The notes beneath the pieces are model-generated. The model was not told where the DNA came from and did no database searches. It was given only the letters and a program-made list of their open reading frames with translations. This document shows, piece by piece, positions 18,236-27,230 of a DNA stretch of 64,000 nucleotides. The stretch is from RGZA01 sp041917755 (GTDB taxonomy: Bacteria; Pseudomonadota; Alphaproteobacteria; UBA9219; RGZA01): the NCBI GenBank assembly GCA_041917755.1, contig JAYRWY010000006.1, positions 1 through 64,000 on the forward strand, given 5' to 3'. The position numbers were made by a program, and so were the translations under genes. How positions within the stretch are numbered: the stretch's first letter is position 1; each line of letters begins with the position of its first letter.

Positions 18236-19413
18236 CGATCAATTTCTCCAAACACGATATCCATACTACCGATAATTGCCACCGCATCGGCCAACATGTG
18301 GCCTTTGCACATGAAGTCAGAGCCTTGCAAATGCGCAAAACCCGGCGCACGGATTTTGCAGCGATACGGCTTATTGGTGCCATCGGAAACGAGATACACA
18401 GCAAATTCACCCTTGGGTGCTTCGACCGCAGTATAGGTTTCACCGGCTGGCACGTGATAGCCTTCGGTATAAAGTTTGAAATGATGGATCAGTGCTTCCA
18501 TCGATGATTTCATTTCGGCGCGCGGCGGCGGCGCAATCTTGCGGTCATCCACTTTAATCGGGCCTTGCGGCATTTGCTTGAGGCATTGGCGGATAATTTT
18601 GTTGGATTCCAGCATTTCAGCCATGCGCACCAAGTAACGCGCATAGCAATCACCAGTTAAACCAACGGGCACATCAAATTCCATCTTATCGTAGACATCA
18701 TAGGGCTGCGACTTACGCAAATCCCATGCAACGTTGGATGCGCGGAGCATTGGGCCGGTAAAGCCCCATGCCATCGCCTGTTCCTTTGAAACAATGCCGA
18801 TGTCCACGGTGCGCTGTTTGAAAATCGGATTTTCGGATAACAGATTTTCGATATCGCTGAGGAATTTTGGGAAACTTTCGGTATAGGCCCAGATATCTTC
18901 GGTCAAGCCTTGTGGTAAATCCTGATGAACGCCGCCGGGACGGAAGTAGTTAGCGTGCATACGTGCGCCAGAAACGCGTTCGTAGAATTCCATCAACTTT
19001 TCACGTTCTTCAAACGCCCATAGTGACGGCGTAATGGCGCCCACGTCGATGGCGAAGGTGGTGATGTTGAGCAAGTGATTTAAAATGCGGGTGATTTCCG
19101 AGAACATCACGCGGATATATTGCGCGCGGATGGGCGGTGTGATTTTCAATAATTTTTCAACGGCCAGAGCAAAGGCATGCTCCTGGTTCATGGGGCTTAC
19201 GTAATCCAGACGGTCGAAATACGGGATCGCCTGCAGATACGATTTATGCTCAATCAGCTTTTCAGTGCCACGATGCAGCAAGCCAATATGCGGGTCAGCG
19301 CGTTCAACAATTTCGCCATCCATTTCCAAAATCAGGCGCAACACACCGTGCGCGGCTGGATGCTGGGGTCCAAAGTTGATGGTAAAGGGTTTGATTTGAA
19401 CTTCTGCGGACAT
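18232..19413 (-). CDS. nuoD: NADH-quinone oxidoreductase subunit D
   Basis: The 49-kDa-type subunit, related to the NiFe-hydrogenase large subunit, which forms the quinone site together with NuoB. Conserved parts are NFGPQHPAAHGVLRL near the N-terminus (the HPAAHG loop that contacts quinone), GLLHRGTEKLIE and RPGGVHQDLP. Length 393. It overlaps nuoE by 4 bases and starts one base after nuoC. NuoC and NuoD are separate proteins here, not fused as in E. coli. Confidence 0.98.
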   Translation of the reverse strand: MSAEVQIKPFTINFGPQHPAAHGVLRLILEMDGEIVERADPHIGLLHRGTEKLIEHKSYLQAIPYFDRLDYVSPMNQEHAFALAVEKLLKITPPIRAQYIRVMFSEITRILNHLLNITTFAIDVGAITPSLWAFEEREKLMEFYERVSGARMHANYFRPGGVHQDLPQGLTEDIWAYTESFPKFLSDIENLLSENPIFKQRTVDIGIVSKEQAMAWGFTGPMLRASNVAWDLRKSQPYDVYDKMEFDVPVGLTGDCYARYLVRMAEMLESNKIIRQCLKQMPQGPIKVDDRKIAPPPRAEMKSSMEALIHHFKLYTEGYHVPAGETYTAVEAPKGEFAVYLVSDGTNKPYRCKIRAPGFAHLQGSDFMCKGHMLADAVAIIGSMDIVFGEIDR

Positions 19414-19414
19414 G

Positions 19415-20041
19415 TTATGCCTTCTTCATCAGCTTAACTGGGTTGGCTGCCTTTTCATCACCCGGCAATTGCACGGATGTCATGCCTTCCCATGGGCTGA
19501 GGTTGTCGAAATTACGGAAATCCTGATTGAGCTTTACGGGTTCATAAATGACGCGCTGTTGCTCTGCGTCATAACGCACTTCCACATAACCGGTAAGCGG
19601 AAAATCTTTGCGCAGCGGATGACCTTCAAAACCATAATCGGTCATGATGCGGCGCAAATCCGGATGGCCAGAAAATAGCACGCCGTATAAATCGTATACT
19701 TCACGCTCAAACCAGTTTGATGCGGGGTAAACCAATACCACTGATGGCACTGCTTTTTGTTCATCGGTGTTCAACTTTACACGCAGACGAAGATTTTTGG
19801 TCATGCTGAGTAGATTATAAACCACCTCAAACCGTTCGGGACGTTCCGGGTAATCCACCGCCGTAATGTCCATGATGGTCTCAAAGCCAGCCCTATCGCG
19901 CAGCGACATCAATACCGATACAATTGCATCACGAGGAACGGTAACGACCAATTCACCATTGATGAATGCCGATGCCGTTTGGCGTTCGCCCAGCAAATCA
20001 CCCAATGACGATTGCAATGCTGTTAATGCTTCAATGCTCAT
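19415..20041 (-). CDS. nuoC: NADH-quinone oxidoreductase subunit C
   Basis: The 30-kDa-type peripheral subunit, 208 residues. Family signatures are DITAVDYPERPERFEVVYNL and the C-terminal ERE(V)YDLYGV block followed by RRIMTDYGFEGHPLRKDFP. It stands as a free protein upstream of nuoD. It overlaps nuoB by 4 bases. Confidence 0.98.
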   Translation of the reverse strand: MSIEALTALQSSLGDLLGERQTASAFINGELVVTVPRDAIVSVLMSLRDRAGFETIMDITAVDYPERPERFEVVYNLLSMTKNLRLRVKLNTDEQKAVPSVVLVYPASNWFEREVYDLYGVLFSGHPDLRRIMTDYGFEGHPLRKDFPLTGYVEVRYDAEQQRVIYEPVKLNQDFRNFDNLSPWEGMTSVQLPGDEKAANPVKLMKKA

Positions 20042-20565
20042 GATGCCCTGCTAATCACGCGGTTACCTTGGCGGATTTTTCTATGTAATTGCATAATGCC
20101 GTATAGCAATGCTTCGGCGGTTGGCGGGCAACCGGGCACAAACACATCAACAGGAACGATGCGGTCACATCCACGCACAACGGAATAGGAATAATGGTAA
20201 TAGCCGCCGCCATTGGCGCAGCTGCCCATGGAAATTACCCAGCGTGGCTCAGCCATTTGGTCGTATACCTTGCGCAGGGCTGGCGCCATTTTGTTGGTGA
20301 GCGTTCCCGCCACAATCATCACGTCAGATTGGCGCGGTGATGGGCGCGGCATCATGCCGAAGCGATCCAAGTCATAACGGCTCATGTAAGCATGGATCAT
20401 TTCCACGCCGCAGCAAGCGAGACCAAAGGTCATCGGCCACATGGAACCGGTGCGTGCCCAATTGAGCAAATCATCCAGCTTGGTGAGCAAAAAGCCCTTT
20501 TCCTGAACCACATTGTTGATGCCTGCAGTCAACTGCTCGGGCGTATTCATAATGATATTGCTCAT
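20038..20565 (-). CDS. nuoB: NADH-quinone oxidoreductase subunit B (cluster N2)
   Basis: Carries the terminal 4Fe-4S cluster N2 that reduces quinone. The unusual tandem cysteines are in GLACCGVEMI, and the other ligands are in SMGSCANGGG and VPGCPPTAEALLYG. The frame is open 9 codons further upstream, but I chose the ATG at 20565 (MSNIIMNTPEQ, 175 aa) because it overlaps the nuoA stop as ATGA, as at several other joints in this operon. Confidence 0.97.
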   Translation of the reverse strand: MSNIIMNTPEQLTAGINNVVQEKGFLLTKLDDLLNWARTGSMWPMTFGLACCGVEMIHAYMSRYDLDRFGMMPRPSPRQSDVMIVAGTLTNKMAPALRKVYDQMAEPRWVISMGSCANGGGYYHYSYSVVRGCDRIVPVDVFVPGCPPTAEALLYGIMQLHRKIRQGNRVISRAS

Positions 20566-20930
20566 TCCCACTCCAGCGCACCCTTGCGCCATTCATAGAT
20601 AAACCCGACGGTTAAAACGCCCAAAAACACCATCATCGACCAGAAGCCAAACAGGCCAATCGAACCCAGTGAGACAGCCCATGGGAATAAAAACGCAATT
20701 TCCAAGTCGAAGATGATGAATAAAATGGATACCAGATAAAAACGCACATCAAATTTATGGCGCGCATCGCTGAACGGGTCGAAACCGCATTCATAAGGGG
20801 AAAGCTTTTCTGCATCTGGCTTTTGCTTTGCAAGCAAAAAGGACAAGCCGACCATCACCCCTGCCATACCAATGGCGAGAAGCAAAAATACAAAAACCGG
20901 AAAATAGGTTTGAACGAGTTCTGAGGACAT
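20562..20930 (-). CDS. nuoA: NADH-quinone oxidoreductase subunit A
   Basis: Three-helix membrane subunit of complex I (ND3 homologue), 122 residues. The conserved loop with KLSPYECGFDPFSDAR, which contains the Cys near the quinone entrance, is present. So are the conserved acidic residue in FIIFDLEIAFLFPWA and the C-terminal helix. It is the first gene of the nuo operon. Upstream lies a non-coding region of about 280 bases with a candidate promoter. Confidence 0.98.
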   Translation of the reverse strand: MSSELVQTYFPVFVFLLLAIGMAGVMVGLSFLLAKQKPDAEKLSPYECGFDPFSDARHKFDVRFYLVSILFIIFDLEIAFLFPWAVSLGSIGLFGFWSMMVFLGVLTVGFIYEWRKGALEWE

Positions 20931-21206
20931 AGGTGATTACAACATTGGTGAGTGAAACACGTGTTGGATAACGGTGTGGCAAGGCCGTAGATATGTGGGG
21001 GAAACTACAGCGAAGCCAACGCAGATTACAGCATTATCTGCGGATAATATTCCGATTCCACATGTTTTAAAGGGGGTGGTGCATTTTTGAATCTGTACAG
21101 TTTTGGTACGGGAATACCTGCATGCTCAGGCCCGCAGCCTCACGTCACAATGAGGCATATCCCTACCCGCATGGTAAGGGATAAAAACCATCTTCTATGC
21201 GAAGAA
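20931..21206 (-). promoter_or_regulatory. Non-coding region upstream of nuoA with candidate promoter and dyads
   Basis: No gene is visible in these 276 bases. On the minus strand a candidate sigma-70-type promoter can be read: TTTAAA at 21071-21066 (4 of 6 to TTGACA), a 16-base spacer, and TATTAT at 21049-21044 (5 of 6 to TATAAT). Just downstream is an inverted repeat CGCAGAT / ATCTGCG (21020-21026 and 21036-21042, 9-base loop), which would sit at or near the transcription start. It could be an operator or only a 5'-leader hairpin. Two further dyads lie closer to tRNA-Asp: GCCTCA / TGAGGC, and TATCCCTACC / GGTAAGGGATA with one unpaired base. Confidence 0.35.
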
Positions 21207-21283
21207 TGGCGCGAGTGACCGGACTTGAACCGGCGACCTCCTGCGTGACAGGCAGGCGCTCTAACCAGCTGAGCTACACCCGC
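21207..21283 (-). tRNA. tRNA-Asp (GTC)
   Basis: Cloverleaf read on the minus strand: acceptor GCGGGTG pairs with CACTCGC, D-arm AGCTCAGCTGGTTAGAGC, anticodon loop with GTC in CCTGTCACGC, and T-arm with GGTTCAAGTCC. The discriminator is G, as expected for tRNA-Asp, and CCA is encoded. Length 77. Confidence 0.97.
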
Positions 21284-21454
21284 TTTAATCAAAAGCGAGG
21301 CGTTTTTTAGGCGGTTCTTTGCCCTATGTCAAACTAAATACTAGAGATATTTGCAGGTTGATTTATTTAATCATTTTAGGCCTGTTTTGCCTGTTGTTTT
21401 TTTAAAAGTTTCGGATTATGGTGCGGCCTTCTTATTCATGTAGGTCATGATTAG

Positions 21455-21529
21455 GGGCGATTAGCTCAGCGGTAGAGCATCTCGTTTACACCGAGAGGGT
21501 CGGCAGTTCGAAACTGTCATCGCCTACCA
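21455..21529 (+). tRNA. tRNA-Val (TAC)
   Basis: Cloverleaf on the plus strand with acceptor GGGCGAT pairing with ATCGCCT, D-arm TAGCTCAGCGGTAGAGCA, and anticodon stem TCTCG / CGAGA enclosing the loop TTTACAC (anticodon TAC). The T-arm is GGCAG-TTCGAAA-CTGTC. Discriminator is A and CCA is encoded. The first acceptor pair is G1-U72 instead of the usual G-C. Length 75. Confidence 0.95.
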
Positions 21530-21644
21530 TTTTTCTTAGCAATCCAAGTATTGCATACCAAAATCCATAAAATTTGATCCAAATCCCGTACATAATTAAA
21601 ACGTTGTTCGGCAGGAACAGATATCCTTAGACGTTGAGGATAAG

Positions 21645-22205
21645 ATGGCCAGCAATCCGCCCGTCACACCGAGCCGCCCAGCCTATCAACCCATGTTTAG
21701 AGGGTTTGATACGCCGCGTGATACAACTCCGCTAGAAAATCCTGGCGTGGAGCGTTCTGTGCCTCGATATAACTTGCATAATACGCGCGGCGTGCAGGCG
21801 ATTATTGAAGTCACTGGAAATTATAATCCGCAGATGCACCCCAATAAGGGCGGCGGCGATGAAGCCATAACAAGGCTCCGATTGAATTATCCGGATGGAT
21901 CAAGAGTTGAATTTACAAGGCAACATACTGACGGCCCCATTCAGCTGCACGCCACACGCCGTGACGGAGTGGATGTATCACAAAATCCGTCATCCATTCG
22001 CACAATTCTAAACCACACCCAACAAATCTTGCAGGACAATACGTTTCGTACGCATACCCGCCCGCAATTTCCAAGTGGTGATGGTGCACACGCAACCGAT
22101 GCGTTCTTAAACCAGTTGCAACGGCAATATCCGGAGCATTTCCAAGCGCCAAGTGCGCCAAAGCAAAGAGCCAGCATTGCTAGCCCTGTAAGCGCCCCTG
22201 CTTAA
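21645..22205 (+). CDS. Hypothetical protein, 186 aa, Pro/Arg-rich
   Basis: I do not recognise this protein. It has no signal peptide or membrane segment. The N-terminal 45 residues are rich in Pro and Arg and probably disordered. The middle (about 48-120) alternates like beta-sheet (VQAIIEVTGNYNPQ, AITRLRLNYPDGSRVEF). The C-terminal 25 residues are Ala/Pro/Ser-rich. The ATG has a good ribosome-binding site (GAGGA five bases upstream). It runs convergently towards hupB with only 6 bases between the stops. A weak hairpin over its stop (CCTG / CAGG followed by TTATTTTTT) may terminate it. Confidence 0.7.
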   Translation: MASNPPVTPSRPAYQPMFRGFDTPRDTTPLENPGVERSVPRYNLHNTRGVQAIIEVTGNYNPQMHPNKGGGDEAITRLRLNYPDGSRVEFTRQHTDGPIQLHATRRDGVDVSQNPSSIRTILNHTQQILQDNTFRTHTRPQFPSGDGAHATDAFLNQLQRQYPEHFQAPSAPKQRASIASPVSAPA

Positions 22206-22211
22206 TCAGGC

Positions 22212-22502
22212 TTATTTTTTAGAAACGATACCGTTTACTTCATCCTTCAATGCCTTACCGGCTTTGAAGCGTGGGAGTTTGCTGGCTTTGATTTTGATGG
22301 TTTCGCCGGTGCGTGGGTTGCGGCCTTCGGATGCATCGCGGCTGCGTACTTCGAATGTGCCAAAACCGACCAGACGCACTTCGCCACCAGTCTTCAACTG
22401 ATTGCTGACCGTATTGATAAAGGCATCAACCGCGCGTTCGGCATCGGCCTTGGATAGGTTGGCGGATTCTGCGACGGCGGCAACAAATTCACTTTTATTC
22501 AT
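22212..22502 (-). CDS. hupB: DNA-binding protein HU
   Basis: Small nucleoid-associated histone-like protein that bends DNA. The 96 residues start MNKSEFVAAVAESANLSKAD. They contain the VGFGTFEVRSRDASEGRNPR flank, where the DNA-binding arm carries the conserved RNPRTG, and end with the helix KAGKALKDEVN. HU and IHF are homologous, but the sequence pattern and the position just downstream of lon favour HU. Confidence 0.96.
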   Translation of the reverse strand: MNKSEFVAAVAESANLSKADAERAVDAFINTVSNQLKTGGEVRLVGFGTFEVRSRDASEGRNPRTGETIKIKASKLPRFKAGKALKDEVNGIVSKK

Positions 22503-22681
22503 TTTAGAAAATCCTTTTTCTTTTGAAACAGCTCATCACTTCGAATGGGTCAGTTGAATCGTTGGTGGAACGTTATGGAGTGGACACTTTAAGGACAGCT
22601 TGACCACGCATTCAAGGGATTCGAGCGCATAGCAGCATGCACTGATATTGATTGTATTTACCGGGAAACAAGTGCCATCGG

Positions 22682-22711
22682 CTGAGTAATATTGTTTAAA
22701 ATACTACCCAG
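22682..22711 (-). other. Hairpin between lon and hupB
   Basis: In the minus-strand RNA, CTGGGTAGTATT pairs with AATATTACTCAG across a six-base loop. The 12-bp stem has no mismatch if two G-U pairs are allowed. It begins 24 bases after the lon stop. There is no T-run after it, so it is not a standard intrinsic terminator; an RNA-stability or processing hairpin is possible. Confidence 0.4.
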
Positions 22712-22735
22712 CCGCATGGCGGATTGGTTTAGCCA

Positions 22736-25150
22736 TTAATGGCGCATCACTTCGTCATCTTCGCCGCCGCCCACGGGGGTGGCTTTGATGGCTTGCTCTT
22801 CCTCTTTCCATTCAATTGGAACAAGGGCCGAGGCAAGTGCGTGATGCAGCACTTCATCCGCTGTGGTTACAGGAATGATGGTCATACCTTTTTTCACGTT
22901 ATCGGGGATTTCAGGCAAATCCTTCTCGTTTTCTTTGGGGATGAGCACGGTTTTGATGCCGGTGCGCAATGCCGCAAGAAGTTTCTCCTTTAATCCGCCA
23001 ATGGGCAATACACGGCCACGCAAGGTGATTTCACCAGTCATCGCCACGTCTTTGCGCACAGGAATACCCGTGAGCACCGACACGATGGAGGTTACCATGC
23101 CCACACCGGCCGATGGGCCGTCCTTGGGCGTTGCGCCTTCGGGAACGTGAACGTGGATATCCTTGCTTTGGAAGACATTGGGCTTGATGCCGAATGAAAG
23201 TGCACGGGATTTTACAAAGCTTTCAGCAGCTTGGACGGATTCCTTCATCACATCTCCGAGCTTACCTGTAGTTTGTACCCTGCCCTTACCCGGCAATAGC
23301 AATGCTTCGATCATCAACATCTCGCCGCCGACTTCCGTCCAGGCCAGACCGTTGGTTACACCAACCATGTCTTCTTTTTCGTTTTCGCCGTAGATATAGC
23401 GCTTTACGCCTGCGTATTTTTCAAGGTTACGACGGCTAATGTGCACCTTATCGACATTCTTCATCAAAATGTCTTTAACGGCTTTGCGACATAGATTGGC
23501 CAATTCGCGTTCCAGATTACGCACACCAGCTTCCCGCGTGTAGTTGCGGATAAGATCGCGCAATGCATCTTCAGAAATCGCAAATTCGGTTTTCTTCAAA
23601 CCGTTGGCTTTAATCTGACGGTCAATCAAATGGTCTTTGCAGATAACCACTTTTTCATCTTCGGTATAGCCCGACAAACGAATGACTTCCAAACGGTCAA
23701 GCAGCGGTTGTGGCATGCGCATGCTGTTGGCAGTGCATACGAACATGACATCCGACAAATCATAATCCACTTCCAGATAATGATCATTGAAATTGCTGTT
23801 CTGTTCGGGATCAAGCACCTCGAGCAAAGCGGAGGATGGATCACCACGATAATCCGAGCCCAGTTTGTCGATTTCATCGAGCAGGAATAGCGGATTGGAT
23901 GATTTGGCTTTCTTCATCGCCTGGATAATCTTACCCGGCATCGAACCAATATAGGTACGACGGTGACCACGGATTTCGGCTTCATCACGCACACCGCCCA
24001 GCGAAATGCGTACAAAGTTACGGCCGGTGGCCTTGGCAATCGATTTACCCAACGAGGTTTTACCAACACCTGGGGGGCCGACGAGGCAAAGAATTGGCCC
24101 CTTGAGTTTGGAGGAGCGTTGCTGCACCGCCAAGTATTCAAGAATGCGCTCCTTGACCTTTTCAAGGCTGTAGTGATCTTCGTTGAGCACCTTCTCGGCA
24201 AGCTTGATGTCTTTTTTGACCTTGGTGCGTTTGTTCCACGGAATGTTGGTAACCCAATCAAGGTAGTTACGAACCACTGTGGCTTCGGCCGACATTGGCG
24301 ACATGGTGCGCAGTTTCTTCACTTCGCCAAGGGCTTTCTCTTCTGCCTCTTTCGACATTTTCAAGGCTTTGATTTTTTCTTCAAGCTCGGTTGCTTCGTC
24401 TTTGCCATCCTCGCCTTCGCCAAGTTCTTTTTGAATGGCCTTCATTTGCTCGTTCAAATAATACTCGCGCTGCGTTTTTTCCATTTGGCGCTTCACGCGG
24501 GTGCGGATGCGCTTTTCAACTTGCAGAACGCCAATCTCGCCTTCCATGTAGCCAAAGATTTTTTCAAGGCGGTCATTGACGCTATCCAGCTCCAATAGAG
24601 CCTGTTTTTCAGGAATTTTTAGCGCAAGGTGCGAAGCGATGGTATCTGCCAATTTACCGCTATCATCAATCTGGCCAACCGACACCAATACTTCGGGCGG
24701 AATTTTTTTGTTCAGTTTGATGTATTGCTCAAACTGCGTGACCACCGCGCGCATCAATGCTTCGATTTCGGTTTTGTCAGATGGCTTTTCATTCATCGGG
24801 CGAGCAAAGGCCTGGAAGAAATCAACGCGGTCAACATACTTGGTCACATTGGCGCGGAAGTTTCCTTCCACCAATACCTTCACGGTGCCATCGGGCAATT
24901 TCAATAATTGCAGAACGGTGCCCACCGTACCCATGGTGTATAAATCTTCAACGCCTGGCTCATCCTGCGAGGCGTTCTTTTGTGTGAGCAGCATAATCTG
25001 CTTGTCATCTTGCATTACATCTTCGAGTGCGCGCACCGATTTCTCGCGGCCGACAAACAGCGGCACGATCATGTGTGGAAACACAACGATATCACGTAGT
25101 GGTAGCACCGGATAAAGTTGGTCTGGCGCATTACGTGGAGGAACTTGCAT
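22736..25150 (-). CDS. lon: ATP-dependent protease Lon
   Basis: AAA+ serine protease that degrades misfolded and regulatory proteins. It has an N-terminal substrate-binding domain beginning LPLRDIVVFPHM, a central coiled region, Walker A GPPGVGKT (about residue 350), Walker B LFLLDEIDKL, and a C-terminal protease domain. The catalytic Ser is in PKDGPSAGVGM and the catalytic Lys in GGLKEKLLAA. The open frame extends six codons upstream to a TTG. I chose the ATG at 25150 (MQVPPRN, 804 aa), with an AAAGGG ribosome-binding site about 12 bases upstream. Downstream is hupB, an arrangement conserved in proteobacteria. Confidence 0.97.
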   Translation of the reverse strand: MQVPPRNAPDQLYPVLPLRDIVVFPHMIVPLFVGREKSVRALEDVMQDDKQIMLLTQKNASQDEPGVEDLYTMGTVGTVLQLLKLPDGTVKVLVEGNFRANVTKYVDRVDFFQAFARPMNEKPSDKTEIEALMRAVVTQFEQYIKLNKKIPPEVLVSVGQIDDSGKLADTIASHLALKIPEKQALLELDSVNDRLEKIFGYMEGEIGVLQVEKRIRTRVKRQMEKTQREYYLNEQMKAIQKELGEGEDGKDEATELEEKIKALKMSKEAEEKALGEVKKLRTMSPMSAEATVVRNYLDWVTNIPWNKRTKVKKDIKLAEKVLNEDHYSLEKVKERILEYLAVQQRSSKLKGPILCLVGPPGVGKTSLGKSIAKATGRNFVRISLGGVRDEAEIRGHRRTYIGSMPGKIIQAMKKAKSSNPLFLLDEIDKLGSDYRGDPSSALLEVLDPEQNSNFNDHYLEVDYDLSDVMFVCTANSMRMPQPLLDRLEVIRLSGYTEDEKVVICKDHLIDRQIKANGLKKTEFAISEDALRDLIRNYTREAGVRNLERELANLCRKAVKDILMKNVDKVHISRRNLEKYAGVKRYIYGENEKEDMVGVTNGLAWTEVGGEMLMIEALLLPGKGRVQTTGKLGDVMKESVQAAESFVKSRALSFGIKPNVFQSKDIHVHVPEGATPKDGPSAGVGMVTSIVSVLTGIPVRKDVAMTGEITLRGRVLPIGGLKEKLLAALRTGIKTVLIPKENEKDLPEIPDNVKKGMTIIPVTTADEVLHHALASALVPIEWKEEEQAIKATPVGGGEDDEVMRH

Positions 25151-25441
25151 GAATAAAAACCCTTTCAATATTACCGGTAGCCTTTGCGGCCACCCCTTAA
25201 AGAGACCCTGAAATCTTGGTGATTATGGGGCACCCTGTACCTGTAGAATGCCCATAAATTCCAGAATCCTTTATTAATTATATGGTTATGAAGGCTAACA
25301 GCTTCAATCCCCCCCACTCAACCCTGTTTGTCCAATAAAAACAGGTGATTTGCCGCATATATAGGCATCGTTGCGGTTAAGTCACGTGATAACCCCGCCA
25401 CAATCATGGCGGCTATACCACGCGCATTGAATAGACTGGAA
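25151..25441 (-). promoter_or_regulatory. Upstream region of lon with possible RpoH -10 element
   Basis: These 291 bases contain no gene. On the minus strand CCCCATAAT (25230-25222) matches the -10 consensus of heat-shock sigma-32 promoters (CCCCATNT), about 70 bases before the lon ATG. No convincing CTTGAA-like -35 box lies at the right distance; the nearest candidate is weak. The biology fits, since lon is usually a heat-shock gene, but the sequence support is partial. Confidence 0.3.
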
Positions 25442-25813
25442 TTAAGCTGGGGATAATTTCAAGGCCAGATTAAGCGCGACATCCGCCCTGTTCTTCAGAC
25501 CTTCGCGCCCGCCGAGCTGCTGGTCATTATCACCGCGAAGCGAGATATTGAAAAAATCATATCGTGGATAGTTATCAAACATCGTTTGCGGAGATACGCG
25601 GCGAATAACAACCTTGGCAGCTCCATCTGTCTTCATATCTGATGCAACCAGATCAGAGATAACACCCGCAAAGTCATTTGAATAAAGCTTGGGATTATTT
25701 TCATTGCCATTGATGGTGATTGCCACCTGACCATTGGTGGTGCGGGCAATAATGACGGTTTCAGCGGTTTCGATTTCTGAGCGAATTGCGAGTGCGGATG
25801 CAGGGGAAGCCAT
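25442..25813 (-). CDS. Hypothetical protein, 123 aa, between clpX and lon
   Basis: I do not recognise this protein. It has no signal peptide or membrane segment and contains a predicted beta-rich stretch (ETVIIARTTNGQVAITINGN), which also makes it Asn-rich. The ATG at 25813 has a good GGAG ribosome-binding site eight bases upstream (CGGAGATTTTGCC before ATG). It is separated from clpX by about 150 bases and from lon by about 290, so it probably has its own promoter. In most alphaproteobacteria clpX and lon are adjacent, which makes this an insertion into a conserved block. Confidence 0.7.
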   Translation of the reverse strand: MASPASALAIRSEIETAETVIIARTTNGQVAITINGNENNPKLYSNDFAGVISDLVASDMKTDGAAKVVIRRVSPQTMFDNYPRYDFFNISLRGDNDQQLGGREGLKNRADVALNLALKLSPA

Positions 25814-25961
25814 GGCAAAATCTCCGTTAGAAAATGTCTAAAAAAGATAGGCTATGCAAAGCAGTTTGGCTTGAAAAGTAGAAAAGCGTCGCAGACATGC
25901 AAAGCACGCACGTTTAACCAAAATTAAGCTGAGGTTTTAGGCAGAAGCAGAAAGCCAAGTC

Positions 25962-27230
25962 TTATGCAGACTTGGGCTCTTTTTCTTTCTTGCCTTCGGA
26001 CAAGCTGTAAATCGGCTTGGTGGCGTTTTCAACGTTATCTTTGTTGACCAGCACCTTGTCGACGGTACCCATGCCTGGCAATTCGTACATTGGCTCAAGC
26101 AAAATGGTTTCCATGATGGAGCGCAGACCACGAGCACCCGTTTTGCGGGTAATCGCCTTCTTGGCGATGGCATGCAGGGCTTCGTCGTTGAATTCCAGTT
26201 TCACATCTTCCATTTCGAATAGACGTTGGTACTGTTTGACCAATGCGTTCTTCGGCTTGGAGAGAATTTCAACCAGCGTGTCTTCATCCAGATCTTGCAA
26301 GGTTGCAATCACTGGCAAACGACCTACGAATTCGGGGATAAGACCAAATTTCAGCAAATCATCTGGTTCAACGGTGTGAAGAATTTCACCGGTACGACGT
26401 TCATCAGGGCCGCGCACATCTGCGCCAAAGCCGATGGACGTGCCGCGACCGCGACCGGAAATAATCTTTTCAAGACCTGCGAATGCACCACCGCAAATAA
26501 ACAGAATGTTGGTGGTATCCACTTGCAGGAATTCCTGTTGCGGATGCTTACGGCCACCTTGGGGTGGAACCGATGCCATCGTACCTTCCATGATTTTCAA
26601 CAGTGCCTGTTGAACGCCTTCGCCCGATACGTCACGGGTGATGGATGGATTATCCGACTTGCGGCTGATTTTATCGATTTCATCGATGTACACGATGCCG
26701 CGTTGGGCACGCTCAACGTTGTAATCGGAAGCCTGGAGCAATTTCAAAATGATGTTTTCAACGTCTTCACCCACATAACCTGCTTCGGTCAGTGTGGTTG
26801 CATCCGACATGGTGAATGGTACGTCAAGAATGCGGGCAAGAGTTTGTGCCAGCAACGTCTTACCCGAACCGGTTGGACCGATGAGCAAGATGTTGGATTT
26901 GGCAAGCTCGATTTCGTTCGCGCCCTTGGTGCCGTGCGATAGACGTTTATAGTGGTTGTGAACCGCAACCGACAGAATGCGCTTGGCGTGATCTTGGCCA
27001 ATAACATAGTCATCAAGAACGCCGCGGATATCTTTTGGTGTTGGAACACCATCGCGGGTTTTGGCGATGCTGGTCTTCGTTTCTTCACGGATGATGTCCA
27101 TGCACAGCTCAACGCATTCATCGCAGATGAATACAGTTGGGCCCGCAATAAGCTTGCGCACTTCATGCTGGCTCTTGCCGCAGAATGAGCAATAAAGCGT
27201 ATTTTTGGTATCGCTACCCGCTTTAGACAT
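25962..27230 (-). CDS. clpX: ATP-dependent Clp protease ATP-binding subunit ClpX
   Basis: AAA+ unfoldase that feeds substrates to ClpP. It has an N-terminal zinc-binding domain with Cys pairs at 14/17 and 36/39 (CSFC and CDEC), Walker A GPTGSGKT at 118-125 and Walker B VYIDEIDKI near 180. It also has the loop with sensor residues and the C-terminal small AAA domain (RKTGARGLRSIME). Length 422, as in E. coli. A strong GAGGAG ribosome-binding site precedes the ATG. It lies 115 bases downstream of clpP. Confidence 0.98.
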   Translation of the reverse strand: MSKAGSDTKNTLYCSFCGKSQHEVRKLIAGPTVFICDECVELCMDIIREETKTSIAKTRDGVPTPKDIRGVLDDYVIGQDHAKRILSVAVHNHYKRLSHGTKGANEIELAKSNILLIGPTGSGKTLLAQTLARILDVPFTMSDATTLTEAGYVGEDVENIILKLLQASDYNVERAQRGIVYIDEIDKISRKSDNPSITRDVSGEGVQQALLKIMEGTMASVPPQGGRKHPQQEFLQVDTTNILFICGGAFAGLEKIISGRGRGTSIGFGADVRGPDERRTGEILHTVEPDDLLKFGLIPEFVGRLPVIATLQDLDEDTLVEILSKPKNALVKQYQRLFEMEDVKLEFNDEALHAIAKKAITRKTGARGLRSIMETILLEPMYELPGMGTVDKVLVNKDNVENATKPIYSLSEGKKEKEPKSA

